This document shows, in pieces, positions 8,171 through 16,969 of a stretch of DNA of 63,843 bases (within the stretch, counting starts at the first letter, position 1; each line of letters begins with the position of its first letter). Source of the stretch: SpSt-1165 sp964391725. GTDB taxonomy: Bacteria > Chloroflexota > Anaerolineae > Anaerolineales > Anaerolineaceae. The notes below the pieces were generated by a model. That model made no database searches. It worked only from the letters and a program-made list of their open reading frames with translations, and was not told the DNA's origin. The stretch lies in NCBI GenBank assembly GCA_964391725.1, contig CAYMNB010000012.1, positions 1 through 63,843 of the forward strand, written 5' to 3'. A program made the translations under genes and the position numbers.

Positions 8171-10060
8171 CTAAGGTTCCATGCCAATTATGTTATCAAA
8201 GACAAAGATCGCCTCCGCTCCTTCATCATAAATGTCGTATCCGATGCCAATTTGGCCGGTGGTGAATTCGCTGTCTTCAAACCAATCCACAAAGGTGCCA
8301 TTGATATAGATGTAGAAAACCTGTCCTTCTCCAAAGACGGTGAGGGTATTCCAGGTATCTGGATAAATAAATTCACTGTCTGTCCAACCGCGGATGGTGA
8401 CCCACTCTGTCGGCATTTTTCGATAGATAGCATATTTTTGGTTGGCGTCGCTGATGGTGACGAAGTAATAGGAGCCAGCGCTCTGGTCCACACGGAACAA
8501 CAGACCGGCGTCGGAATTGGTGGCACCCGAAACGCGGATGATGTCCACCTGTGCGCCGAAATCGCCATAAACGTAACGAGTGGGGAAAGTCTCATAGGTC
8601 ATCACACCGCGCTTGGCAGCGATTTCCCACCACAAGAACTCTCCATCAGTATAACTGACCTGTTTGCGGTAGTCATCGTCAGTCTCGCCATCGAACCAAC
8701 CCTGGCTGTTGTCATTGAACTGATCACAAAACACCGGGGTCAAACCCTCCAACAGGTAGGGAGAAATTTGAGAATAGCAAAGAACCAGTGGGTTGGAAGT
8801 GTCGCTGACCGGCGTCCAGGTCGGTTCGGGTGTCGCAGTCGGAGCCTCTGTCGGTGTGAGGGTAGGCGCGAGGGTTTCGGTGGCGGTAGGTTCGCGGGTG
8901 AAAGTCGGCCGTAAAGTGGCGGTCGGACGGGGGGTAACGGTCGGGGCCAGCAGAAAATCAAGTGCGCCAAAGATAACCAGCGCACCGCAAGCCAACACAC
9001 CCAGCAAAGCTCCACCAATGATTACCCACACCCACCACGCCATGCGTTTTTTCTTCACCGGCGGTGAGTATGCCGGCATGCGGACTTCCTGCGGCGGAAG
9101 CGGATCAGCCCTATAACCTGTGTTTGCTTTCGGGTAAACGAGCGGAGGGGCAGGTTGAAAATCAGGTTGGGTTGGCGCCACCGTAAGGGGTCTGGGACGC
9201 ATCACAGTTGCCGATTCCAGGCTGGTTGCCGTGGGTTGTTCATCTGCCAGCTTCTGCAAAGCAGCCGCGAACTGGCCCATATCCTGGTAGCGGTCATCCG
9301 GTCGTTTCTGCAAGGCTTTTTGCAGCACCGCCACCACATTCGCGGGTAGTGTCGGCACATACAAACGCGGGTCAGGCAGCGGTTCGGTGGCTTGTTTCCA
9401 AACCACCGCCATGGGGGTATCAGCGCGAAATGGTTTACGCCCGGTGACCATCTCGTAGAACACCACCCCCAGCGAATACACATCAGCACGGTGATCAACA
9501 GCAGCGCCTTGCCCCTGTTCCGGCGCCATATACTCAGGCGTGCCAATGCCGACCCCCAGTTGAGTCAAAGCAGGCTCATTAACCTCCAGCACTTTGGCGA
9601 TGCCAAAATCTGAAAGCATGGGCTGCCCGCTTTTACGGATAAGGATGTTGGCTGGCTTAACATCACGATGAATGATATTTTGCTTGTGGGCAAATTCCAA
9701 CGCTTGCGCCACTGGCGCCAGCAAATTGGCAGCATAATGAACAGCATGCGGGGTACCCATCTGACTTTTAAGCGTGCCACCTTCAATAAACTCCATCACC
9801 AGGTAAGGTGTGCCGTTTTGTTCGCCGTAGTCATGCACCTGAACTATGTTAGAGTGGGCAAGTTTCGCCAGCGATTTGGCCTCTCGCTCAAACCGCTGCA
9901 GATACTGCTGCGAAGTTTGCTGGTTGGCCGTGATCACCTTCAGCGCGACATAACGCTCCAGACGCGTATCGTACGCCTTATAAACTGTCGCCATCCCCCC
10001 TTCGCCCAGTTGTGAAACAATCTCATAACGGTCGATGCGTGAACCGATTAAACTTGTCAT
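8171..10060 (-). CDS. PknB-like Ser/Thr protein kinase with an external lectin-like domain
   Basis: 629 residues. Kinase domain about 11-270: GEGGMATVYKAYD glycine loop, invariant K in ALKVI (K41), HRDVKPANIL catalytic loop, SDFGIAK magnesium loop, GTPEYMAPEQ in the P+1 region. One membrane segment near 343-368 (VWVIIGGALLGVLACGALVIFGAL), a Thr/Pro-rich linker, then about 190 extracytoplasmic residues (FCDQFNDNSQGWF, GLLFRVDQSAGSYYFVTIS, FYIYINGTFVDWF) with the layout of DUF1080/concanavalin-like folds, which bind glycans. No PASTA repeats are present. The kinase probably senses a sugar polymer outside and phosphorylates proteins inside; it precedes the PP2C gene on the same strand. Confidence 0.93.
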   Translation of the reverse strand: MTSLIGSRIDRYEIVSQLGEGGMATVYKAYDTRLERYVALKVITANQQTSQQYLQRFEREAKSLAKLAHSNIVQVHDYGEQNGTPYLVMEFIEGGTLKSQMGTPHAVHYAANLLAPVAQALEFAHKQNIIHRDVKPANILIRKSGQPMLSDFGIAKVLEVNEPALTQLGVGIGTPEYMAPEQGQGAAVDHRADVYSLGVVFYEMVTGRKPFRADTPMAVVWKQATEPLPDPRLYVPTLPANVVAVLQKALQKRPDDRYQDMGQFAAALQKLADEQPTATSLESATVMRPRPLTVAPTQPDFQPAPPLVYPKANTGYRADPLPPQEVRMPAYSPPVKKKRMAWWVWVIIGGALLGVLACGALVIFGALDFLLAPTVTPRPTATLRPTFTREPTATETLAPTLTPTEAPTATPEPTWTPVSDTSNPLVLCYSQISPYLLEGLTPVFCDQFNDNSQGWFDGETDDDYRKQVSYTDGEFLWWEIAAKRGVMTYETFPTRYVYGDFGAQVDIIRVSGATNSDAGLLFRVDQSAGSYYFVTISDANQKYAIYRKMPTEWVTIRGWTDSEFIYPDTWNTLTVFGEGQVFYIYINGTFVDWFEDSEFTTGQIGIGYDIYDEGAEAIFVFDNIIGMEP

Positions 10061-10171
10061 TGATTGCGCTCTCCCATGTGTTCACCGCAGTATAGTATCT
10101 ACAACAACGATATACCCTGTAGTTATTGTAACGAAAAATAGCCTCGCTGCCTACTCCTTTTTCAGTAAACA

Positions 10172-10201
10172 AATCACCCACTCGTTTCCGAATGGGTGAT
10201 T
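10172..10201 (-). terminator. Terminator of the small membrane-protein gene (minus strand)
   Basis: AATCACCCA and TGGGTGATT form the stem, with one mismatch near the loop. The minus strand continues TTTGTTT. It sits 25 bases after the stop of the gene ending at 10225. Confidence 0.65.
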
Positions 10202-10224
10202 CTGTGGTGGTAGGGGATCAAAGT

Positions 10225-11049
10225 TTACATCTTGCGAATGGACTGTGACGTATGATTATCTGCCTCGTTTCCCAGGGTGTTCAACTGATGATAGGTTGGC
10301 TCTGCGCTTTGGAATCGGCGGTTAGGGCGGTAGACGGCATTCTCGCGTGGCATGGCAGCGCTGACCGGCGGATGGGCGGTGGCGGCATTGATGCGTACGG
10401 GTTCTTCCTGGGTAGAGCGCTTTTCCTGTGCCATCGGCGCGGAGAAACGGGCAGGGGAAGAATTGCTGCGTGGTTGCGCCTGGCGTGCGGCACTGACCGG
10501 CTGGCGTGAACTGCGTAAACTTCTGCTGCGGTTTGCCACACTGGGCTGCTGTCCCCACAACATCTGCTCACCCAGGCTGCCGATGGTGCCGATCACCAGC
10601 ACGCGGATGACCCATACCAGAATGGCAACGAACAAAGGCACCACTTGCAAGATCTTACTGGCATCTACAATGGCAGCACTCTGAATCGAATGATTTGAGA
10701 TCGCCATGGAGACCCCCCACCAGGTAAGTGAAGCGTTCATGGTAGCAGCCAGCAGCCAGGCGCCGAACAGGAACCAGATTTCGCGTGGTTCATCTCGTCC
10801 CTGTTCCGGTGAGAACATGCGCGAAATGCCGGCGAAGTCAATGGCGCAGAAAGCCAGTGACAGCAAGGTTGCCCAGCGGATACCGAGTGTCTTCAGGTCA
10901 CCCAGCAGGTCCTGCAGGGCAAAATGGGTGGTGGAAAAGTTGAACACCTCAAACAGGATCAAAGCCCCGACGATTAACATGCCCAAAAACAGCGAACGCC
11001 GGTCTGAAGAATTGCGAAGACGATTGAAATTGATTTGGTTCAGGCTCAT
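10225..11049 (-). CDS. Membrane protein with a basic Ser/Arg-rich tail, function unknown
   Basis: 274 residues. About four membrane segments (LGMLIVGALILFEVF, ATLLSLAFCAIDFAGIS, IWFLFGAWLLAATMNASL, VVPLFVAILVWVIRVLVIG) followed by about 110 residues rich in Ser, Arg, Gln and Pro, with no recognisable domain. GGAGG 6 bases upstream fixes the ATG at 11049. Same strand as the kinase, but separated from it by a terminator. I do not recognise a family; the disordered basic tail would lie in the cytoplasm if the N-terminus is inside. Confidence 0.72.
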   Translation of the reverse strand: MSLNQINFNRLRNSSDRRSLFLGMLIVGALILFEVFNFSTTHFALQDLLGDLKTLGIRWATLLSLAFCAIDFAGISRMFSPEQGRDEPREIWFLFGAWLLAATMNASLTWWGVSMAISNHSIQSAAIVDASKILQVVPLFVAILVWVIRVLVIGTIGSLGEQMLWGQQPSVANRSRSLRSSRQPVSAARQAQPRSNSSPARFSAPMAQEKRSTQEEPVRINAATAHPPVSAAMPRENAVYRPNRRFQSAEPTYHQLNTLGNEADNHTSQSIRKM

Positions 11050-11214
11050 GGGATACCTCCGTGTACTATGTATCAATAATAGAACAATTGTTCTATTAAG
11101 TCAATAACCCTCTTTACCTGTCGTTTTATGCAATCATCGCCCGACAGGAAACCTTAAAACAAGGTAAAATCGTACCCAGATAACGCATAGACCTAACACA
11201 CAAGGAGTGTTTTC

Positions 11215-12708
11215 ATGCCCATTTTCTATTACATCCTCGCATCCATCGCCGTGCTTTTGCTGGCCATCATCATCATCGCGCTGGTGCGTGTCTTTTCTTT
11301 CGACAGCCAAAAGAAGGCATCCGCTGTAAAAGCAGAGCCAGTGCAGGTTTCTTTTAACAAAGACTCCCTCGCTGCCCACCTTTCCAACGCTATCCAGTGC
11401 GCCACAGTGTCAGATCTCGAACGCGAAAAAATCGACCTGGCTGCCTTTGACCAGTTGCACAAGACTCTTCAAGAAGACTTTCCCCTGATTGAGGCCAACC
11501 TGGAGAAAACTGTCCTCGCTGGATACAACCTCATTTACCGCTGGCAAGGAACCAACCAGGAACTGGATCCAATCCTGTTCATGGCCCATCAAGATGTAGT
11601 CCCGGCCGACCCGGCCAGCCTCGACCAATGGACCCAGCCACCCTTCAGCGGCGCCATCGTCGATGGTAAGATCTGGGGGCGCGGCACACTGGATGTAAAA
11701 GGCCAGATGATCGCTGCTATGGAAGCCGTTGAAGGCCTGCTGGCAGGCGGCTATCAACCGGAACGCACGGTCTACCTCGCGTTCGGCCAGGATGAAGAGA
11801 TCGGCGGCACACAGGGGCAGAAACTGATTACCGAACATTTCAAAGCGCACCACATCCACTTCGCTGCTGTTATGGATGAAGGCGGCGCTGTGTTAGAAAG
11901 CCAGATCCCCGGTGTGAAAGTACCGGTTGCACTGGTTGGCAATTGCGAAAAAGGCTACCTCACCCTGGAGATCAAAGCCAGCGGCAGCGGCGGACACAGT
12001 TCCATGCCCCCCGCCGTGACCACCATCGGCCGCCTGGCACGCGGCATCGCCTATCTGGAGAATAACCCCATCCCCGGCATCCCTCACCGCGTTCGGCCCA
12101 TGTTTGAGACCATGGGTAAACACACCCCCTTTCTCATGCGGCTTGCCTTCGCCAACATGTGGCTGTTCAATGGCTATCTGAAAAAGCGCTTCGAGTCCGC
12201 TCCCCGCATGGCAGCCATGATCCGCACCACCACTGCCGTCACCATCATCAATGGCGGCGTAAAGGACAATGTACTGCCCTCCGAAGCCTCCGCCTTCGTC
12301 AACTTCCGCCTGTCACCCGGCGACACCATCGAAAGCGTGATCGAATTCGTCAAATACCTGGTAAAACCCTTTGATCTGGAAGTGAAGATCAGCGGTGAAA
12401 TCCCCTGGGAAGCTTCCGGCGTATCTGACCCGAATTCACCCGCCTTCGACCACCTGGCCGCCTGCATCCACGACACCTTCGGCGATGTCGCGGTTGCCCC
12501 CTACACAGTCATGGGCGCTACCGATGCCCGCTACTACAATGAACTAAGTGAAAATGTCTTCCGTTTCTCCCCCATCAAGATGGAAAGCGAGCAGCTCGGT
12601 TCTGTTCATAATATCAACGAGTACATCACAGTCGATCAATTTCATCAGGCTGTAACCTTCATGTGTGCTATGCTGCAGCGCTGGGCGCAAGCCCGTTGGG
12701 TGGTGTAA
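11215..12708 (+). CDS. Membrane-anchored M20 family metallopeptidase (carboxypeptidase S/PM20D1-like)
   Basis: 497 residues. One N-terminal membrane segment (about 5-26), then a two-zinc M20 peptidase: MAHQDVVPADP gives metal-binding H125 and D127, WGRGTLDVKGQM the bridging D, and FGQDEEIGG the catalytic and metal-binding acidic pair. A dimerisation domain is inserted around SGSGGHSSMPP. The long form with an N-terminal anchor resembles yeast carboxypeptidase S and PM20D1 more than short PepT/DapE enzymes, so dipeptide or N-acyl-amino-acid hydrolysis is likely. GGAGTGTTTTC before the ATG gives a start. Single gene with its own terminator. Confidence 0.9.
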   Translation: MPIFYYILASIAVLLLAIIIIALVRVFSFDSQKKASAVKAEPVQVSFNKDSLAAHLSNAIQCATVSDLEREKIDLAAFDQLHKTLQEDFPLIEANLEKTVLAGYNLIYRWQGTNQELDPILFMAHQDVVPADPASLDQWTQPPFSGAIVDGKIWGRGTLDVKGQMIAAMEAVEGLLAGGYQPERTVYLAFGQDEEIGGTQGQKLITEHFKAHHIHFAAVMDEGGAVLESQIPGVKVPVALVGNCEKGYLTLEIKASGSGGHSSMPPAVTTIGRLARGIAYLENNPIPGIPHRVRPMFETMGKHTPFLMRLAFANMWLFNGYLKKRFESAPRMAAMIRTTTAVTIINGGVKDNVLPSEASAFVNFRLSPGDTIESVIEFVKYLVKPFDLEVKISGEIPWEASGVSDPNSPAFDHLAACIHDTFGDVAVAPYTVMGATDARYYNELSENVFRFSPIKMESEQLGSVHNINEYITVDQFHQAVTFMCAMLQRWAQARWVV

Positions 12709-12730
12709 AGACCTCACAACAAAAATTCAC

Positions 12731-12760
12731 CGCCCCACTGAAAAAAGTGGGGCGCTTTTT
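12731..12760 (+). terminator. Terminator after the M20 peptidase
   Basis: CGCCCCACT and AGTGGGGCG form a 9-bp GC-rich stem, followed by CTTTTTACTT. Confidence 0.88.
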
Positions 12761-12804
12761 ACTTACCCTTGAAGCTGCCCAATGGTCAAAAACAAAATAA
12801 ACGT

Positions 12805-13968
12805 TTACGGCTGGCGGTCAAGATACTGGAAATGCGCCAGCAGGGTGTTATATATGTAATTTTCCCACAGGTTCATTGTATCGATTTTGCGGTAATCATG
12901 GGTGGAGAAGGTCTGCAGCACCATGCGTTCTTCCAGGCATTCTGTGATCAAACCGTAATAAATGGAGTGGCGTGTGTTCAATCCGCCGATAATGGCAGCA
13001 TGCCCCAGCGGCAGCACCGACATCTGGTCGCCCACATCCCCCTCCCAGAAAAAGGTCGGGATCAAGGGCATATTGACCTTGCGCGGACGGTTAAACAGGC
13101 GGTGGTTGTTATCGGCCACATCCACCACCACAAATTGATAAGCTTCGTGGCTTTCGTCACGGAACCAGTTGTTATGCACCTTCACCCCGCAATCATCCAG
13201 CAACGGTTTGATCGATCCTCCGCTGATCTCGTCCAGGTACCATGCTTCCACAATGATGGCGGTGCCGTTTTGGGCATATTCATGTAGTGTTTCCCAAATA
13301 TCCAGGCGCGCGTCAGTGCGCTTTTCGGTCGCCACGATGATCAAATCCCACTCTTCGCCGGCTTCCAAGGCTTCGACAAAGAAGCCAGTGGCATCGTGAT
13401 AGTTATAGACGTTGTCCGTGTTCATGCCCATGCGGGCGATGACGGCGTCAAGGCGGGGCACCAGCACCGGATGCCCGACGATATCTTCGAGGATCAACAC
13501 GCGCGCGTTATAAATGCGCTGCTCCATTTCGGCAGAGATACGCGGTGTGGGGGTAGGCTGTGGCGGCCGCGGGGTGTTGGTCGGCCCGATAGTCGCTGTC
13601 GGGAAAAAGGTCGGGGTATAGGTTGGTGCGATCACCGGCGTTTCGGTGGGCGCTTCTGCCTCCGGCGTGGCGGTTGCTTGTTCTTCCTCATCATCCACAT
13701 CAGCCATTGTCGGCTGCGGCGTTTCTGTCAGCGCGATTTGCGCTTCATAGGTACGGGTCAGGAAGATCTGTTTAACCGGTGCAGCAAACTCTGTCTGTCT
13801 GGCGTACAGGGCTGCCACGGTCTCTGTTTGCAGCAGTTGCGCCACACTCAATTCGACTGTACCCTGGCGCACACCTGAGAACAGGTTGCAAGCCGACAAC
13901 AGCAGCCCCATGATGGCCAGGCTTATGAAAAATCCAATTTTGCGAGAGTTTCGGATTGGTTGGTTCAT
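12805..13968 (-). CDS. Thr/Pro-rich lipoprotein with a DUF4350/GATase1-like C-terminal domain
   Basis: 387 residues. The N-terminus MNQPIRNSRKIGFF leads into a hydrophobic stretch and lipobox LLSAC. Residues about 90-170 are a Thr/Pro/Glu linker of the type common in surface lipoproteins of this group. The C-terminal 220 residues (ARVLILEDIVGHP, WDLIIVATEKR, NGTAIIVEAWYLD, VVVDVADNNHRLF) look like the Rossmann-like DUF4350/glutamine-amidotransferase-like fold seen in proteins that bind sugars or peptides outside the cell; no Cys-His-Glu catalytic triad is evident. A longer reading frame exists upstream, but the signal peptide fixes this start; no clear Shine-Dalgarno. Confidence 0.7.
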   Translation of the reverse strand: MNQPIRNSRKIGFFISLAIMGLLLSACNLFSGVRQGTVELSVAQLLQTETVAALYARQTEFAAPVKQIFLTRTYEAQIALTETPQPTMADVDDEEEQATATPEAEAPTETPVIAPTYTPTFFPTATIGPTNTPRPPQPTPTPRISAEMEQRIYNARVLILEDIVGHPVLVPRLDAVIARMGMNTDNVYNYHDATGFFVEALEAGEEWDLIIVATEKRTDARLDIWETLHEYAQNGTAIIVEAWYLDEISGGSIKPLLDDCGVKVHNNWFRDESHEAYQFVVVDVADNNHRLFNRPRKVNMPLIPTFFWEGDVGDQMSVLPLGHAAIIGGLNTRHSIYYGLITECLEERMVLQTFSTHDYRKIDTMNLWENYIYNTLLAHFQYLDRQP

Positions 13969-14152
13969 TTCTGACTTTATTCTACATGAAATCATGCCAA
14001 ACCTGTACAAAGAAAATACCCTGTTCTTACCCCTTTCTAATATCATTGAAGTATAAATATCCTTGATAATACGTTAGTACAAGCGACTGACACAGCTATA
14101 CAACGCTTTGACTGTATTCTAATAACCGAAATAACCCTCAGGCGAACCCCTC

Positions 14153-15325
14153 ATGATGACGACAAAGCACATTGACCAATTCAAAATTAACGTCTATGAC
14201 CTGTATCAATTAATGCGCCAGCCAAAACCTTTCACTTTCGTGGATGTGCGCATGCCTGATCTGTTCAACAGCAATGATTACAACCAGGATGACGGTTACC
14301 AGCTTGTACATATCCCTTATATCGAGTTCGAAGACGACCTGCCCGCCGCCCTGGCCAAATTGCCGGCCGGAAAACTGGTTTTCATCTGCCGCAGCGGTAA
14401 CAAAACCCGCATCGTCATGGATATCATCAAAGACTATCCGTTTGACATGGTGTGGCTGGACGGCGGATTGCGCGCCTGGCGTTCTTTTTACCAGACCACC
14501 TCTGTGTTCACCGATACAGCCGGCAGCATCCTGCAGGTGGCACGCCCCGGCCGCGGCGATCTCAGTTACCTGATCGTCAGTCAAGGCGAAGCTGCCCTGA
14601 TCGACCCCATGCGTGACACACAGGAATATCTGGACCTGATCGATGCCCATAACGCCCGGCTGACCCATATCTTTGACACCCACAACCACGCCGACCGCAT
14701 CAGCGGCGGACGTTTTTTGGCAGACATCAGCGGCGCACCCTATCACAAACACCCTTACGACGCCATACACCTGGTCGACCGCCTGCCTATGCAGATAAGC
14801 TACCAACCTCTGTGGGACGGTGACATCTTCACCGTCGGGGATTTTACCCTGCGTGCCATCTGGTTCCCCGGCCATACCCTCGGTATGACCAATTTCTTAC
14901 TCACTACCCCGCTACAAGAACAATTCTTGTTCAGCGGCGACGGTATCTTCATCAAATCCGTCGGACGGCCGGATTTGATGGGCAAGGGCGAGTCCTGGGC
15001 AGAAATCCTCTATGAGAGCCTGAACAAGCGCCTGAAACCGTTTGTAAATGATGACACCATCATCCTGCCCGCTCATTTCCAACTGTTCAGCGAGATCAAC
15101 GCCGATGGACTGGTCGCCACAACCCTGGGTGATTTGCGTCATAGCAATCCCATGCTGCGCCCCATGACCCAGGAAGAGTTCTCTGCTTACGTGCTCAAGG
15201 GGGCAGCCGAAGCGCCTGAAGAATACCTGGAAATCCTGCGCATTAACCATGCCTTACTGGAGGTATCTGAAGAGCGTGCTATGGAGCTGGAAGCCGGTAA
15301 AAATTTATGCTCGGCCACCATTTAA
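14153..15325 (+). CDS. Rhodanese / metallo-beta-lactamase fusion (persulfide dioxygenase-like)
   Basis: 390 residues. The rhodanese domain is N-terminal (about 10-115), with catalytic C79 in FICRSGNKTRIV. The metallo-beta-lactamase domain follows (about 125-370): THNHADRISGG provides H177, H179 and D181, and HTLGMTN and FSGDGIF provide the further metal ligands. ETHE1-type enzymes oxidise glutathione persulfide to sulfite and often carry a rhodanese domain, usually after the hydrolase; here the order is reversed, and the motif ends in D-R rather than D-H. Likely role: sulfide and persulfide handling. Two adjacent ATG codons; no clear Shine-Dalgarno. Confidence 0.85.
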   Translation: MMTTKHIDQFKINVYDLYQLMRQPKPFTFVDVRMPDLFNSNDYNQDDGYQLVHIPYIEFEDDLPAALAKLPAGKLVFICRSGNKTRIVMDIIKDYPFDMVWLDGGLRAWRSFYQTTSVFTDTAGSILQVARPGRGDLSYLIVSQGEAALIDPMRDTQEYLDLIDAHNARLTHIFDTHNHADRISGGRFLADISGAPYHKHPYDAIHLVDRLPMQISYQPLWDGDIFTVGDFTLRAIWFPGHTLGMTNFLLTTPLQEQFLFSGDGIFIKSVGRPDLMGKGESWAEILYESLNKRLKPFVNDDTIILPAHFQLFSEINADGLVATTLGDLRHSNPMLRPMTQEEFSAYVLKGAAEAPEEYLEILRINHALLEVSEERAMELEAGKNLCSATI

Positions 15326-15338
15326 GAATATTGATGAT

Positions 15339-16112
15339 TTAGTGATCCAACCCCTCACGCCGCAGTTGCTGAATGGCGTTGTTGAGCGCCAGTAATCCTT
15401 CGCTGGCTGAACAGCGCAGAGAAATGTCGCTGATCGTGTCAGTGAATTCAGAGGCCTGGATATTGATCTCAATGATAGTGGCACGATTGCGTTTGGCCTC
15501 GATCGGCATGCCGCAGGCTGGCATCACCTCGCCGGTGGTGCCAACCACCACCCATACATCAGCCGCTTTGGTTTCATGGTAAGCATCATCATAAGCCTGC
15601 GCAGGAATACCTTCGCTGAAAAAAACAAAATCTGGTTTCAACACCGAACCGCATACCGGGCAGACCGGCGGAAACACGTTAAATACCTGCGGTGTAGCCT
15701 CTACACGTTCCCCGCAATCAAGACATACCAGAAACTGGTTACTGCCATGGAATTCGATCACCCGCTGTGAACCGGCAGCCTGGTGCAGATGGTCGATATT
15801 CTGGGTGATCACCCCGCCTGCCAACAGCCCTTCGGCTTCCCATTGCGCCAGCACTTTGTGGGCATCATTGGGTGCTGCCTGCGCGAACTGGTCGTAAAAA
15901 ATCTCACGGATAACGCGCCAGGCATCTTCAGGATGACGCAGAAAGTAACGTAATTCCAAAAAGGAAGGATCATATTTCATCCACAAACCGCCCGGCCCTC
16001 GGAATGGCGGGATACCGCTTTCCACCGAGATGCCCGCGCCGGTAAATGCCACCGCCCTTCGGGCCTGCAGCAGTTTGAATGCCGCCACTTCCACCAACTG
16101 TGAGGCGATCAT
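15339..16112 (-). CDS. Sir2-family NAD-dependent protein deacylase (sirtuin)
   Basis: 257 residues. GAGISVESGIPPFRG binds NAD, TQNIDHLHQAAGS and EFHGS contain the catalytic H122, and four cysteines (C130, C133, C151, C154) form the zinc site. It removes acetyl or longer acyl groups from lysines, giving O-acyl-ADP-ribose. Its ATG overlaps the stop of the upstream HEAT-like gene (ATGA), so the two are probably translated together. The class cannot be settled from motifs alone; the typical class III Tyr and Arg (Y-x2-R after the helix) are not obvious. Confidence 0.93.
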   Translation of the reverse strand: MIASQLVEVAAFKLLQARRAVAFTGAGISVESGIPPFRGPGGLWMKYDPSFLELRYFLRHPEDAWRVIREIFYDQFAQAAPNDAHKVLAQWEAEGLLAGGVITQNIDHLHQAAGSQRVIEFHGSNQFLVCLDCGERVEATPQVFNVFPPVCPVCGSVLKPDFVFFSEGIPAQAYDDAYHETKAADVWVVVGTTGEVMPACGMPIEAKRNRATIIEINIQASEFTDTISDISLRCSASEGLLALNNAIQQLRREGLDH

Positions 16113-16936
16113 TCGTCAGCCGCCTGTTCGTCCGCCAGTAATGTCACCTCGCGCCGAAAACCCTGCGCGATGAACGCGCGTTGTTCGCGCGGCATATTGC
16201 GATAAAGAGAACGGAAGAACCGCAGCCGTTCTTCTGCATAGAAATTGATCGCTATTTCATAGAGAAAATGGGCGGTCTCAGGCAAAGAACCCTGCGAAAG
16301 TGCTGCCACAAGTCGCTGCAATAATGGCCGCAAGTTCATGTCTGCATCCGCCAAAGGTTTTTCCAGCAGGCGGAAAACAGCTGGCAGATGGGCATCATCA
16401 CCGGCTTCCACCACACTCAACAGCGCATAAAGCCCGCGGGCGCAGGTTTCAGCCTGTCCCAACCAGCCAGCGATCATGTCTGCCCAGACATCAAAGCGCT
16501 CTTCTCGCAACCGGCGCGCCCCTTGTTCGAACAAAAGCAATTGATGTTCTGCAGCAGGTGCATGTGCCAGCATACCGTTGATGGCTTCGATCAACAGCGA
16601 TACATCAAACATAGGCGCCTGTCCCAGCACCAGCGCAGCCACCCATTTGGTTTCAAAATAGGCATCCTGCCAGCATTCCTGCGCCAGCAGCAGTGCCGGA
16701 CGTGGACGCTCTTGCGCCAGTGCCGAAAGTGGAATTTGGATCTCCTCTAACATAACGCCAGGCAGGTGATAGGCTGGCTCCGGCAGGCCTTTCACCTCAC
16801 GGCTATAACGATAACCTGGCTGCTCATAACGTTCGAACAGCGCCGTTAACTGCGCATGAAACTCCCCCGGCAAGGAAAATGCCAAAAGCAATTGGTTCAG
16901 TTGCTGCTGGAATTGCTTCAGTTGGAAGGATGACAC
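16109..16936 (-). CDS. Helical-repeat protein resembling DNA-alkylation-repeat (AlkD-like) proteins
   Basis: 275 residues, almost entirely alpha-helical by composition, with repeated helix pairs (QECWQDAYFETKWVAALVLG, LLFEQGARRLREERFDVWADM, FLYEIAINFYAEERLRFFRSLYR). FETKWVAALVLG resembles the WE-x2-A-x3-L helix of HEAT-repeat DNA glycosylases of the AlkC/AlkD type, but the catalytic Asp and Trp cannot be placed with confidence, so the enzymatic role is open. GTG start at 16936 with AGGAAAGG upstream. Lies between proS (33 bases before) and the sirtuin (4-base overlap), so a proS-HEAT-sirtuin transcript is likely. Confidence 0.6.
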   Translation of the reverse strand: MSSFQLKQFQQQLNQLLLAFSLPGEFHAQLTALFERYEQPGYRYSREVKGLPEPAYHLPGVMLEEIQIPLSALAQERPRPALLLAQECWQDAYFETKWVAALVLGQAPMFDVSLLIEAINGMLAHAPAAEHQLLLFEQGARRLREERFDVWADMIAGWLGQAETCARGLYALLSVVEAGDDAHLPAVFRLLEKPLADADMNLRPLLQRLVAALSQGSLPETAHFLYEIAINFYAEERLRFFRSLYRNMPREQRAFIAQGFRREVTLLADEQAADE

Positions 16937-16969
16937 AGCCCACCGGCCTTTCCTGCCGTGTGTCTCAGG

